From an uncultured bacterium (lineage in GTDB: Bacteria > Bacillota > Clostridia > Lachnospirales > Lachnospiraceae): 15,574 bases of DNA. The notes beneath the pieces were generated by a model. It was given only the letters and a program-made list of their open reading frames with translations, searched no databases and was not told the DNA's origin. A program made the position numbers and the translations under genes. The DNA is taken from the NCBI GenBank assembly GCA_947088515.1, contig CAMUHA010000061.1:1-15574 (forward strand), in the 5' to 3' direction. The first letter of the stretch is position 1. Every line of letters starts with the position of its first letter. Below are positions 8,052 to 15,461 of the stretch, one piece after another.

Positions 8052-10305
8052 CCTCTCTCACCTCCAGCACCCAGTTACTCCAGTTCACCAGTTTTTGTCT
8101 GGAACATTTATCCTCCGCCAGCATACCAAACTGGTAAACTCCCAGAGGAATATCTTCCTTGTATATTCTTGCCGCAAACCCTGTCAGCTCCACATTTATC
8201 TGGTCTGCCAGATTGTTTTTGATATCCTGACGGTATCTGTCGTCCAAAGTAATGGACCATACCTGCCCGTTTTCCTTATTTTTAAGAAGCAAATATCTTT
8301 TATAGCATGCATTATCCGCTCCAATAACAAAGGCATAGCCCTGAAAATAAAAGCCCTTTTCAGAAGGAGACGCCATAGCCCTTACTTTTTCCGGCGCTGC
8401 CGCATATTTTCTTTTAAAAATATCCATGGCGCATTCCATGCCAACCACCAGACATTTATCCTCTCTTGCATGTTTTAACGCCTTCCTGCACAGAGTCACC
8501 TGCGAACAGGGCATATCAGGCGTTACCTGATAATGGAACAGAGGCGAATATTCTGATTCTAATATATCCGTGGTTAAATAAGGATGATAAAAAGGGTCCT
8601 TACCATATATATTATACTGACGCTGATAAAGTATTTCATTTTCCCTAATCAGACGAAGCTGCTTTTCCTCCGACTCCCCATCCTTTCCACGGCTTAGGGA
8701 TTCGTGATGATACAATGTCACGTCATTACGCGCTATATTATAATACCCTAATCCATAAATGGTATAACATAAATCCACATCATTAAAAGCCACCGCAAGT
8801 CCTTCATAAAACCCGCCCGCCTCTTCAAATACGCTCCTTCTCATCATCAGACAGGCGCCGGTTGCCGCCAGCATATTGTGCACCCCTGTGTTCCTTCCAA
8901 AATAATGGACCTTTTTGTCACTTAAAAACTGAAGCTTATGGGCAGGTCCAATCCTTAAGTTAGTGATACCTGCATGTTGGATAATATCAGAATCCGGATA
9001 CAAAAGTTTGGCTCCAACAGCTCCCACATAGGACAGCTCCGCTTTCTGCACCAAAAGCTCCATCCAGTCTGGCTGGATAATTTCCATATCATCATTTAAA
9101 AAAAGAAGAAGCACTCCCTTTGACTCCTGCGCCCCAAGATTACACATTTTTGAAAAATTAAAAGGCATGGGTCTGTACAGATATGTACATCCCATAAAAA
9201 TGCTGCCATCATTACCAGCAGCATTTTCTCCTGCCGTCCATTTTAAGCTTTTTGCCTTTTCTTCTATTTTCTTCCTGTTTTCCTCCCTGCTCCCATTGTC
9301 CACAAGAATAATTTCAAAGGAAACGCTTGTACAGGTTTTCTGCATCAAAGAATCCAGACAACAGAATAAAGCTCCCGGATTGTCCTTGGAAGGAATAATT
9401 ATGGAAAGAAGAGGCGCCCTTTCCGCCTTCCGTTGCAGCATCCCACTCCTGCGGCGCAGCTCCTGTTTTGCTTCTATGGGAAGATGGCATTCCTTAATCT
9501 GCTCATAGCCATCCGACCTGTTATGAAACAATACCTGTCTGATATGGAACACCGGATTTTGGTTCCCTTCATGGCCTTTGACAAAGCCGCCATTTCCAAG
9601 AAGCATTTCAAACAAAAGCTGATACAGCCACCTAAGGGCAGCATACGTTTCTCCCTTTGGCTGGTAAGGAGCTATCCGGCTATCTTTCATACCGCTTACA
9701 TATGTCTCCTTCAGCGCAGACCTCCTTACTGCCACAAAAGCTCCAAAATAAAAGCAGGACATAAACCGGTCCGGGGACCAGTCTGGCTTAAACCATGGAT
9801 TTTCCCGTTCCCCATCCCTTATGGTATCCTCATCTCCATAAATCAGAATATTTTTATCATTTTTTGCAAATTTTTCGTACAGCAGCGGATATGCAATCTC
9901 ATTTATTTCCCCGTCATACATAAAAATCAGGATGATATCCGAATCATATTTATTCAAAATAACGTCCGCATTATTACAAAACAGATTTAGCCCTGTCAAC
10001 AAAAATTTCATTTTCCCCTGATTATGACCATTTTTATCAACAACCTGCAAAATTCGACAGTCCGATATTCTTTCTGAATTTTTTCCTTCATTTGCCTTTA
10101 TGCCCCTGTCATTTTCTTCCATTTTCAATTCATTTGTCAGATTTTTTTTGTTTTTCAGAACAATTGCATACGCATTACTTATTTCCTGTTCTTTTCCTCT
10201 TATCCACGAATCATAGGTAAGATTTTTAGCCACCGCCTTTTCTTCATATATTTTGTGCTGTTTGTCGATTAGTAATTGTTTTAATTTCCTTCTTAGAGAT
10301 ACCAC
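8041..10305 (-). CDS. Tandem GT2-type glycosyltransferase with degenerate first domain and C-terminal beta-rich module
   Basis: A 754-residue predicted cytoplasmic glycosyltransferase. The first 95 residues are charged and helical. Residues about 100-290 look like a GT2 domain that has lost its nucleotide-binding start: there is no SIIIPxYN, but YGDEDT (156-161) and WFKPDWSPD (171-179) remain. A complete second GT-A domain follows: SIIIPSKDN (301-309), VDNGS (335-339), FLNDDME (402-408) as the DxD-like metal site, TGACLMMRR (482-490), FNDVDLC (507-513) with the likely catalytic acidic residues, and HESLSRG (534-540). Residues about 645-748 form a beta-rich module beginning FYFQGYAFVIGAD and ending NWSNWVLEV, of a kind that recurs in Firmicute wall-glycan enzymes but that I cannot name. 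The start is GTG at 10305 with GAGGA about 7 nt upstream. The 3' end overlaps the next gene by 11 bp. Likely adds rhamnose or another sugar to the chain; the exact donor is unknown. Confidence 0.88.
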   Translation of the reverse strand: MVSLRRKLKQLLIDKQHKIYEEKAVAKNLTYDSWIRGKEQEISNAYAIVLKNKKNLTNELKMEENDRGIKANEGKNSERISDCRILQVVDKNGHNQGKMKFLLTGLNLFCNNADVILNKYDSDIILIFMYDGEINEIAYPLLYEKFAKNDKNILIYGDEDTIRDGERENPWFKPDWSPDRFMSCFYFGAFVAVRRSALKETYVSGMKDSRIAPYQPKGETYAALRWLYQLLFEMLLGNGGFVKGHEGNQNPVFHIRQVLFHNRSDGYEQIKECHLPIEAKQELRRRSGMLQRKAERAPLLSIIIPSKDNPGALFCCLDSLMQKTCTSVSFEIILVDNGSREENRKKIEEKAKSLKWTAGENAAGNDGSIFMGCTYLYRPMPFNFSKMCNLGAQESKGVLLLFLNDDMEIIQPDWMELLVQKAELSYVGAVGAKLLYPDSDIIQHAGITNLRIGPAHKLQFLSDKKVHYFGRNTGVHNMLAATGACLMMRRSVFEEAGGFYEGLAVAFNDVDLCYTIYGLGYYNIARNDVTLYHHESLSRGKDGESEEKQLRLIRENEILYQRQYNIYGKDPFYHPYLTTDILESEYSPLFHYQVTPDMPCSQVTLCRKALKHAREDKCLVVGMECAMDIFKRKYAAAPEKVRAMASPSEKGFYFQGYAFVIGADNACYKRYLLLKNKENGQVWSITLDDRYRQDIKNNLADQINVELTGFAARIYKEDIPLGVYQFGMLAEDKCSRQKLVNWSNWVLEVREDDE

Positions 10306-10341
10306 TTATATTTCCTCACTCCGTAGATCGTTTTGGTCAAT

Positions 10342-12447
10342 TCAAAACATTTTCTTTACTGCATCCATCACATCCTGCGCCATATCAGAAGGCACAAGGG
10401 TCAGCTCCATTTTAACAGACACTGTATTTTTATTTACCCTGGAAAGGTCAGATACATGGATAATTATATTCGGGTCCGGGGTATCAAACACATAACATCC
10501 CGCCTTCACAACCCGGCCATTGGTTTCAATATACTTTTTCTTTAGAGGAATTTCTGTCTTATTTAAAACCAGCTCCTTAATTTTAACCATGCAGGCACAC
10601 TCTGCAGGGTCAATTCTCAGAGCTTCCACATTACCATCCATGGGAATTTCTGCAACAATACTGTTTTCATCTTTGTATATTTCATACATATAGAGGGAAT
10701 CTCCCTCCCCGAAGCCATTTCCTCTGTCATAAAAAATCTGTATGCGCCTCTTCATTTTCCTCTGATAATCCTGTTCTATCAATATCTGGGGATTATAACA
10801 CCTGTTACCGATTGAATCACGAATTTCTCCCATAGACTTTCGTTTTCCAGTGACCAGTCTCTGGAAACGTTTTTCTTTCTGTCGGTATTCCTCCGCCGTC
10901 TGCTGGCTGACGCCTATTTTATCCAATAGAAGGGTCAAATTCAGTTTATTCCTTTTTTCTTCCTCAAGTATGTAACAGTACACAGCTCTGAAAGCGATTT
11001 CTTTTGCCGGTACCTGCTTTTTCATCGTCCACTCATAATCAATCACTGTCCATTTATCACCATTTACCAGAATATTAGGAAACGTCAAGTCATAATTACT
11101 GACTCTCTTATCCTCCCCGTAGGAAATCAATTCATAATACCTGTCAAAAAGCTGGTAAAAACCTTCCATATCATCCCTGGAAAGACATTCATCCAAAAGA
11201 GTTTCCAGAGTAACCCCTTCTTCAAAAGAGAACTCTACATATTCCTTATCTTCAGACAAAATACATTCATTGACAGATAAGCCGCTGCCCTCATATCTTT
11301 CTTTAAGCAGCTCATAGGAGCGCTTCATTCCCCTTACGTGACCTGCCGCTTCTTCATTCAGGGGTATCTTTCTCACCCGTTTCCCCTCCGGCGTATCAAT
11401 CACCTCTGTTTTAAGGGCATATTGGGGCGCTCTGTCATTGGAATATTTTACATAACTGACATCAGGCTGCTTTCCAATAACCGCCAGATAGGAATTAGAA
11501 AAAGTCGCAAACAAATCATCCTGCACAATGCTGTCAAAAACATACTTCTCATTGAAAAGAGTCATTCTGTCACGGTCAAAATTACACATGTTATTTGTCA
11601 GTTCTCCCGGCCCTGGCATTCTTCTGTCAGAATAAATGACTGTGGGAAATTTATAATCCGGGTAAGGATAGTAAAAGGAATATTCCTCCACACCACAGGC
11701 TCTGAATATCCTCTCCAGCCCTGTGCGGGTAAAGGTACGTGCGCTTCCGCCCTCCGGGTACCCTTCCAGCCCGGAAAAATAAGCGCCCAAATGGTCTTCC
11801 TTGCATCCTGCCCAATACTTTAGTCCTAATTTGTTTTCTATTGCAATAACAATACACCCGTTATTTTTTACATGCTTCAACATAATTTTCAGGAAATCTT
11901 CATAGGGCGTCTTTGTGTGGATATAGGACTGTCCATATTCAAACACGCCTATCATGCAGGCAAAATCAAAATCATCGGGAAGCGATGGTTCTATATCTCT
12001 GAAATTCCCCACATGAATTTTTATGTTGTTTTTGTCATGGTTTCTGTGAGCATTGATATGGCTTCTTTTCGCTGAAAGGTCCACACATGTAACGCTGCCT
12101 GCTTTTCTGGCAAGGGTTTCTGTAATCGCGCCGCACCCGGACCCGATTTCAAGAACCTTATCCCCTGGTTTAATTGGAAGCCATTCAACAATATTCCCCC
12201 GCAGGGAAGATAAATGGTATAAAACCGGCCAGCTCTTTTTATTTTCTATAATGGAAGGATATTCAACGTGAGCAGCTTCCTTTACTATTGATAGAAGTTC
12301 GTCCTCAATGGCGCCGTCACTGTACAAATCCCTGCCCGGATAGCAGGCATAGTCCAAATCTATATCTCCAATCCGCTCCGGCAGACGCGCCAGTACTTCC
12401 TCCTGTGTCAAATGAATCGGTTTTCTTATTAGTTCTTCTCCGCTCAT
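10342..12447 (-). CDS. SAM methyltransferase - kinase-like - beta-rich domain fusion, candidate polysaccharide chain-end modifier
   Basis: A 701-residue multidomain cytoplasmic protein. The N-terminal part (about 70-270) is a class I SAM-dependent methyltransferase: motif I VLEIGSGCGAIT (98-109), acidic CVDLS (121-125), DFACMIGVFEY (161-171), and an ENKLGLKYWAG...EDHLG block (205-221). The middle part (about 330-500) resembles an aminoglycoside-phosphotransferase/LPS-kinase-like fold. It has a hinge-like YVEFSFEEGVTLETLL (403-418), then YDLTFPNIL (452-460) with candidate catalytic Asp453 and Asn458, and VIDYEW (468-473) with a DFG-like Asp470. Lys360 is a candidate ATP-binding lysine. The C-terminal part (about 565-701) is beta-rich with GNGFGEGDSL (577-586). 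I recognise no catalytic motif in it. The ATG has AAGGA 9 nt upstream, 24 bp after the ATPase gene. The order methyltransferase then kinase and the size recall WbdD of E. coli O9a, but homology is not shown and the kinase activity is inferred from a few motifs. Confidence 0.8.
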   Translation of the reverse strand: MSGEELIRKPIHLTQEEVLARLPERIGDIDLDYACYPGRDLYSDGAIEDELLSIVKEAAHVEYPSIIENKKSWPVLYHLSSLRGNIVEWLPIKPGDKVLEIGSGCGAITETLARKAGSVTCVDLSAKRSHINAHRNHDKNNIKIHVGNFRDIEPSLPDDFDFACMIGVFEYGQSYIHTKTPYEDFLKIMLKHVKNNGCIVIAIENKLGLKYWAGCKEDHLGAYFSGLEGYPEGGSARTFTRTGLERIFRACGVEEYSFYYPYPDYKFPTVIYSDRRMPGPGELTNNMCNFDRDRMTLFNEKYVFDSIVQDDLFATFSNSYLAVIGKQPDVSYVKYSNDRAPQYALKTEVIDTPEGKRVRKIPLNEEAAGHVRGMKRSYELLKERYEGSGLSVNECILSEDKEYVEFSFEEGVTLETLLDECLSRDDMEGFYQLFDRYYELISYGEDKRVSNYDLTFPNILVNGDKWTVIDYEWTMKKQVPAKEIAFRAVYCYILEEEKRNKLNLTLLLDKIGVSQQTAEEYRQKEKRFQRLVTGKRKSMGEIRDSIGNRCYNPQILIEQDYQRKMKRRIQIFYDRGNGFGEGDSLYMYEIYKDENSIVAEIPMDGNVEALRIDPAECACMVKIKELVLNKTEIPLKKKYIETNGRVVKAGCYVFDTPDPNIIIHVSDLSRVNKNTVSVKMELTLVPSDMAQDVMDAVKKMF

Positions 12448-12471
12448 AGAATTTTTTCCTTCCCCTTCCCT

Positions 12472-13770
12472 TCAGTAGCCGTCTAACACCTTGATTTTTG
12501 AATTGGCATCATAATAGCCAACCGTATCTTTATCAGAAATCACTGTCAGGTTCAACACATCATAAAGTCTGTGGTATACCTGAAAGTTTTCGTTTTCATA
12601 TCCAGTCACCCCCAGGGAAAGCAGATACTCTCCTCCCTGCAAGTCAAGCTTCTGGGTAAAAACAATATGCTTTACATTTCCAGCCGTTACCGGCTCCAAA
12701 AATGCTTTCTCCACCATGGTGTTGGTTCCGGTGATTTCCACACCTTTGATGTTTTTAATGGTAAAGGCAAAAATCGGCGCCGGAATATCCTCCAGAAAAT
12801 GTACAGACATATGTACACTGCACTCCTGTCCTTTAATAATAGCGCTGCTCTTACGGCCTTCCCCGTCCATTATAAAATATTCTTCTATCACAGCTGCCTT
12901 AGTGCCATATTCCAGCAAATCCGGGTTTGTAAGAACGCTTCCTTCCTGCCCTAAAGCCCCTTCCTGCTCTTTGACTTTTTCGCCTTCCTTGTTCTCTTTT
13001 GTACTTTCCGATTCCTCTGGAACCGGGTACTGTCCTACCAGAACCTGCTTGTAGGCGTCAATCATTTCCTTGGGGCTTCCCTCTCCCAGCTTAACCCCCT
13101 TATTAAGCAAAACCACCCTGTCGCAGTATTTGCTCACACTGCTTAAGTCGTGGCTTACAAAAAGGATGGTTTTCCCCATTTCCTTAAACTCTTCAAATTT
13201 ATGGTAACACTTGGCCTGAAAAAAAACGTCTCCCACCGACAATGCTTCATCCACAATCAGTATTTCCGGTTCAATATTAATTGCCACTGCAAACGCAAGC
13301 CTCACAAACATACCGCTGGAATAAGTTTTTACCGGCTGATATACATAATCACCGATATCTGCAAAATTTAAAATTTCCTCAAGCCGCTCATCAATTTCCT
13401 TTTCCGAAAAACCAATCATGGTTCCGTTCAGGTACACATTTTCAATCCCATTATATTCCGGGTTAAATCCGGAACCCAGCTCTAAAAGAGCCGATATCCT
13501 TCCTTTCACCTTGACAGAACCGCTGGTAGGATTAAGAACACCTGTTATTATTTTTAAAATGGTAGATTTCCCTGAACCGTTTGTTCCTATAATCCCTACC
13601 GTTTCTCCCCGGTAAATGGTCATATCAACATTTCTTAAAGCATAATGTTCCTTATACCGCTTTTTACCGGAAAATCCCAGAGATTCCTTCAGCCTGTCAG
13701 AAGGCTTTTCGTAAAGCTTGTATATTTTTTCCAGTCCGCTTACCTGTATGGCAATTTTTTTATCTTCCAT
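12472..13770 (-). CDS. Polysaccharide ABC exporter ATPase with C-terminal Wzt-like domain
   Basis: Nucleotide-binding subunit that energises export of the polysaccharide through the adjacent permease. The N-terminal 240 residues form a complete ABC ATPase: Walker A GTNGSGKST (62-70), signature YSSGM (150-154), Walker B ILIVDE (170-175) with Glu175, and the H-loop histidine in FVSHD (His207). The block ELGSGFNPEYNGIENVYLNG (97-116) is typical of Wzt/TagH-type exporters. A charged Glu/Lys-rich linker (about 250-275) leads to a beta-rich C-terminal domain (about 285-432) with IKGVEITGTNT (341-351), characteristic of the Wzt C-terminal carbohydrate-binding domain. At 432 residues it is the long, substrate-recognising form rather than a short ATPase. 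The ATG has TAGGAG 8 nt upstream. In E. coli O9a such a domain recognises a terminal modification of the chain, and the next gene here encodes a plausible modifying enzyme. Confidence 0.93.
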   Translation of the reverse strand: MEDKKIAIQVSGLEKIYKLYEKPSDRLKESLGFSGKKRYKEHYALRNVDMTIYRGETVGIIGTNGSGKSTILKIITGVLNPTSGSVKVKGRISALLELGSGFNPEYNGIENVYLNGTMIGFSEKEIDERLEEILNFADIGDYVYQPVKTYSSGMFVRLAFAVAINIEPEILIVDEALSVGDVFFQAKCYHKFEEFKEMGKTILFVSHDLSSVSKYCDRVVLLNKGVKLGEGSPKEMIDAYKQVLVGQYPVPEESESTKENKEGEKVKEQEGALGQEGSVLTNPDLLEYGTKAAVIEEYFIMDGEGRKSSAIIKGQECSVHMSVHFLEDIPAPIFAFTIKNIKGVEITGTNTMVEKAFLEPVTAGNVKHIVFTQKLDLQGGEYLLSLGVTGYENENFQVYHRLYDVLNLTVISDKDTVGYYDANSKIKVLDGY

Positions 13771-13794
13771 TACAATATCTCCTACCAGCTCTTT

Positions 13795-14826
13795 TTACAA
13801 CACATCCGCAAAGTGAACCTTCAGTCTTTTAAATATCAATGACCCAATACAAAATAAAGTAACCGTAAAAATCCAAAAATACGTTGAAGAATAAAAGTGT
13901 TCAAAAAACCACTCATCCCCGTAAATTGCATTCCGGTATCCATTTACAATATAAACCAGCGGATTTAATTTAAAAAGAGTAATCAGGTTATCATCGTTTA
14001 GCATGGTAATATTCCAGAGGATAGGGGTAGCCCACATGCCTACCTGCAGGCCAATATTAATAATCTGTGCCAGGTCGCGGAAAAACACCACCACCGCACA
14101 GGTACAATAACTCATGGCAAGCACAAGAATAAACAGACAAAAGCTGTAATAAAATACCTGAAGCGTATAAATTGTGGGATAATAGCCATAAGCAACCGCA
14201 ACCGCTAAAAGCACCACCACAAAGAACATATGAATAAAGGTGGCCGCAATCAGCTTGATAATAGGAAGAATGCTGATATTAAATACCACCTTTTTAACAA
14301 GGTAACTATACTCCAAAAGCGCATTAGTGCCGCTTGTAATTGCCTCTGAAAAATAAAACCACGGAACCAGCCCTGCCGTCAGGTGCAGCACATAAGGCAC
14401 TTCCACACCGCTTGCCACCATCTGTGCTCTGGTCTGGAATACCCTGTCAAACACAACCCAGTACATCACAACTGTCACTACAGGCTGTACCAACGCCCAC
14501 AAAAAACCCATATAAGAGCCTGCATATCGCTTTTTAAAGTCATTTTTGGCAAGTTTCCAAATCAGTCTCCTGCTTTGGAACAGTTCTCTTGGAATGATAA
14601 ACATTCTGTCATAGTAAAGTCCAAAAATAATACAGGCCAGTAAAAGCAGGGAGCAGGCACAGAATTTTTTTAAGTTTTCCGTATACTGGTCAGGCGCAAG
14701 AGGATTGCTGTGGACTAACACCATAACTGCCACGATAAAGCAAATTCCATAAAAGATACTGATGCCTACAGGTTTTGGCAGCCACCTATAGGCGGACCGC
14801 TTCTTTGCTTTCCCTTTCCCTCTCAT
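13795..14826 (-). CDS. Polysaccharide ABC-2 exporter permease (Wzm/RfbA-like) with extra N-terminal membrane pair
   Basis: Membrane half of an ABC exporter for lipid-linked polysaccharide. From residue about 86 it follows the Wzm/TagG pattern: an amphipathic segment with RRLIWKLAKNDFKKRYAGS, then GFLWALVQPVV at the first core helix, GLVPWFYFSEA, further hydrophobic segments, NPLVYIVNGYR, and the typical C-terminal FKRLKVHFADVL. Before that lie a basic tail and two additional hydrophobic segments (about 19-39 and 54-73), making the protein about 80 residues longer than a usual Wzm of about 260. The ATG at 14826 is preferred (343 aa). It sits just after the rmlC stop with AGGAG only 2 nt upstream, which is tight. 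An in-frame TTG at 14877 (360 aa) would overlap rmlC by 46 bp and has only a weak GGGA upstream. The ATPase gene follows after 24 bp. Export function is firm; the exact start is not. Confidence 0.9.
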   Translation of the reverse strand: MRGKGKAKKRSAYRWLPKPVGISIFYGICFIVAVMVLVHSNPLAPDQYTENLKKFCACSLLLLACIIFGLYYDRMFIIPRELFQSRRLIWKLAKNDFKKRYAGSYMGFLWALVQPVVTVVMYWVVFDRVFQTRAQMVASGVEVPYVLHLTAGLVPWFYFSEAITSGTNALLEYSYLVKKVVFNISILPIIKLIAATFIHMFFVVVLLAVAVAYGYYPTIYTLQVFYYSFCLFILVLAMSYCTCAVVVFFRDLAQIINIGLQVGMWATPILWNITMLNDDNLITLFKLNPLVYIVNGYRNAIYGDEWFFEHFYSSTYFWIFTVTLFCIGSLIFKRLKVHFADVL

Positions 14827-14831
14827 ATCTC

Positions 14832-15398
14832 CTATCCGTTCTCTCTGCTTTTTGTGTATTCGCTGATGCTGCTCCAATTCTTATCCCGGTCTACCATCAC
14901 AAATTCTGTCCCAGGCGCTGCGGGCCATTTGATTCCAATTTCCGGGTCATCGAACCGGATTCCTCCTTCATCGTTCGGATGATAAAAATCTGTACATTTA
15001 TAGGCAAATTCCGCATAATCGGAAAGCACCAGATATCCATGGGCAAAGTTCTTTGGTATAAAAAACTGCTTTTTGTTTTCAGCCGAAAGTCTGACCCCAT
15101 ACCATTTTCCATATGTGGCAGAACCAGGTCTTAAATCCACTGCCACATCAAACACTTCCCCAACCAAAACTCTCACCAGCTTATCCTGAGGATAATGAAT
15201 CTGGAAATGCAGACCCCGCAGCACATTTTTACCAGAAGAAGACTGATTATCCTGTACAAATACCTGGTCAATGCCTGCCGCTTTATAGTCATTATAATTA
15301 TAAGTTTCCATAAAATAACCTCTATGGTCGCCAAAAATGGTAGGCGTAATAATCTTTAACCCTTCTATGTCACATGTCTCCACCGTTATCTTTCCCAT
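14832..15398 (-). CDS. rfbC: dTDP-4-dehydrorhamnose 3,5-epimerase
   Basis: RmlC/RfbC converts dTDP-4-keto-6-deoxy-D-glucose to dTDP-4-keto-L-rhamnose, the third step of dTDP-L-rhamnose synthesis. The 188-residue protein has the usual full length for this cupin family. Visible hallmarks are FGDHRGYF (22-29), QDNQS (49-53), LRGLHFQ (60-66) with the catalytic base His64, Lys73, the FIPKNFAHGY block (113-122), Tyr133, Tyr139 and Asp170. These line up almost position for position with the catalytic His/Asp/Tyr/Lys set known in the family. The ATG has AAGGAGAG about 10 nt upstream. It follows rmlA and precedes the ABC permease with almost no gap. RmlB and RmlD are not in the window and are expected upstream or elsewhere. 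The sequence looks intact. Confidence 0.95.
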   Translation of the reverse strand: MGKITVETCDIEGLKIITPTIFGDHRGYFMETYNYNDYKAAGIDQVFVQDNQSSSGKNVLRGLHFQIHYPQDKLVRVLVGEVFDVAVDLRPGSATYGKWYGVRLSAENKKQFFIPKNFAHGYLVLSDYAEFAYKCTDFYHPNDEGGIRFDDPEIGIKWPAAPGTEFVMVDRDKNWSSISEYTKSRENG

Positions 15399-15461
15399 AA
15401 CCGCAACACTCTCCTTCTCTTATCATCGTATCTTTAATAGCAGACCTCTTACACAGAGTAA

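Noticed and set aside
9433..9990. Plus-strand open frame of 185 codons
   Set aside because: Antisense shadow of the 754-aa GT gene; the composition looks like reverse-frame translation and no motif is seen.
8041..10305. Frameshift as the cause of the missing N-terminal half of GT domain 1 in the 754-aa protein
   Set aside because: The frame is open throughout and no GT2 N-terminal motif (SIIIPxYN) is seen in the other minus-strand frames upstream of the GDEDT motif.
10335..10340. TTGACC as a -35 box between the methyltransferase and 754-aa GT genes
   Set aside because: No acceptable -10 box at 16-18 nt; the 36-bp gap reads as intra-operon.
11338..11823. Plus-strand open frame of 161 codons
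   Set aside because: Antisense to the methyltransferase domain, whose SAM motifs clearly mark the coding strand.
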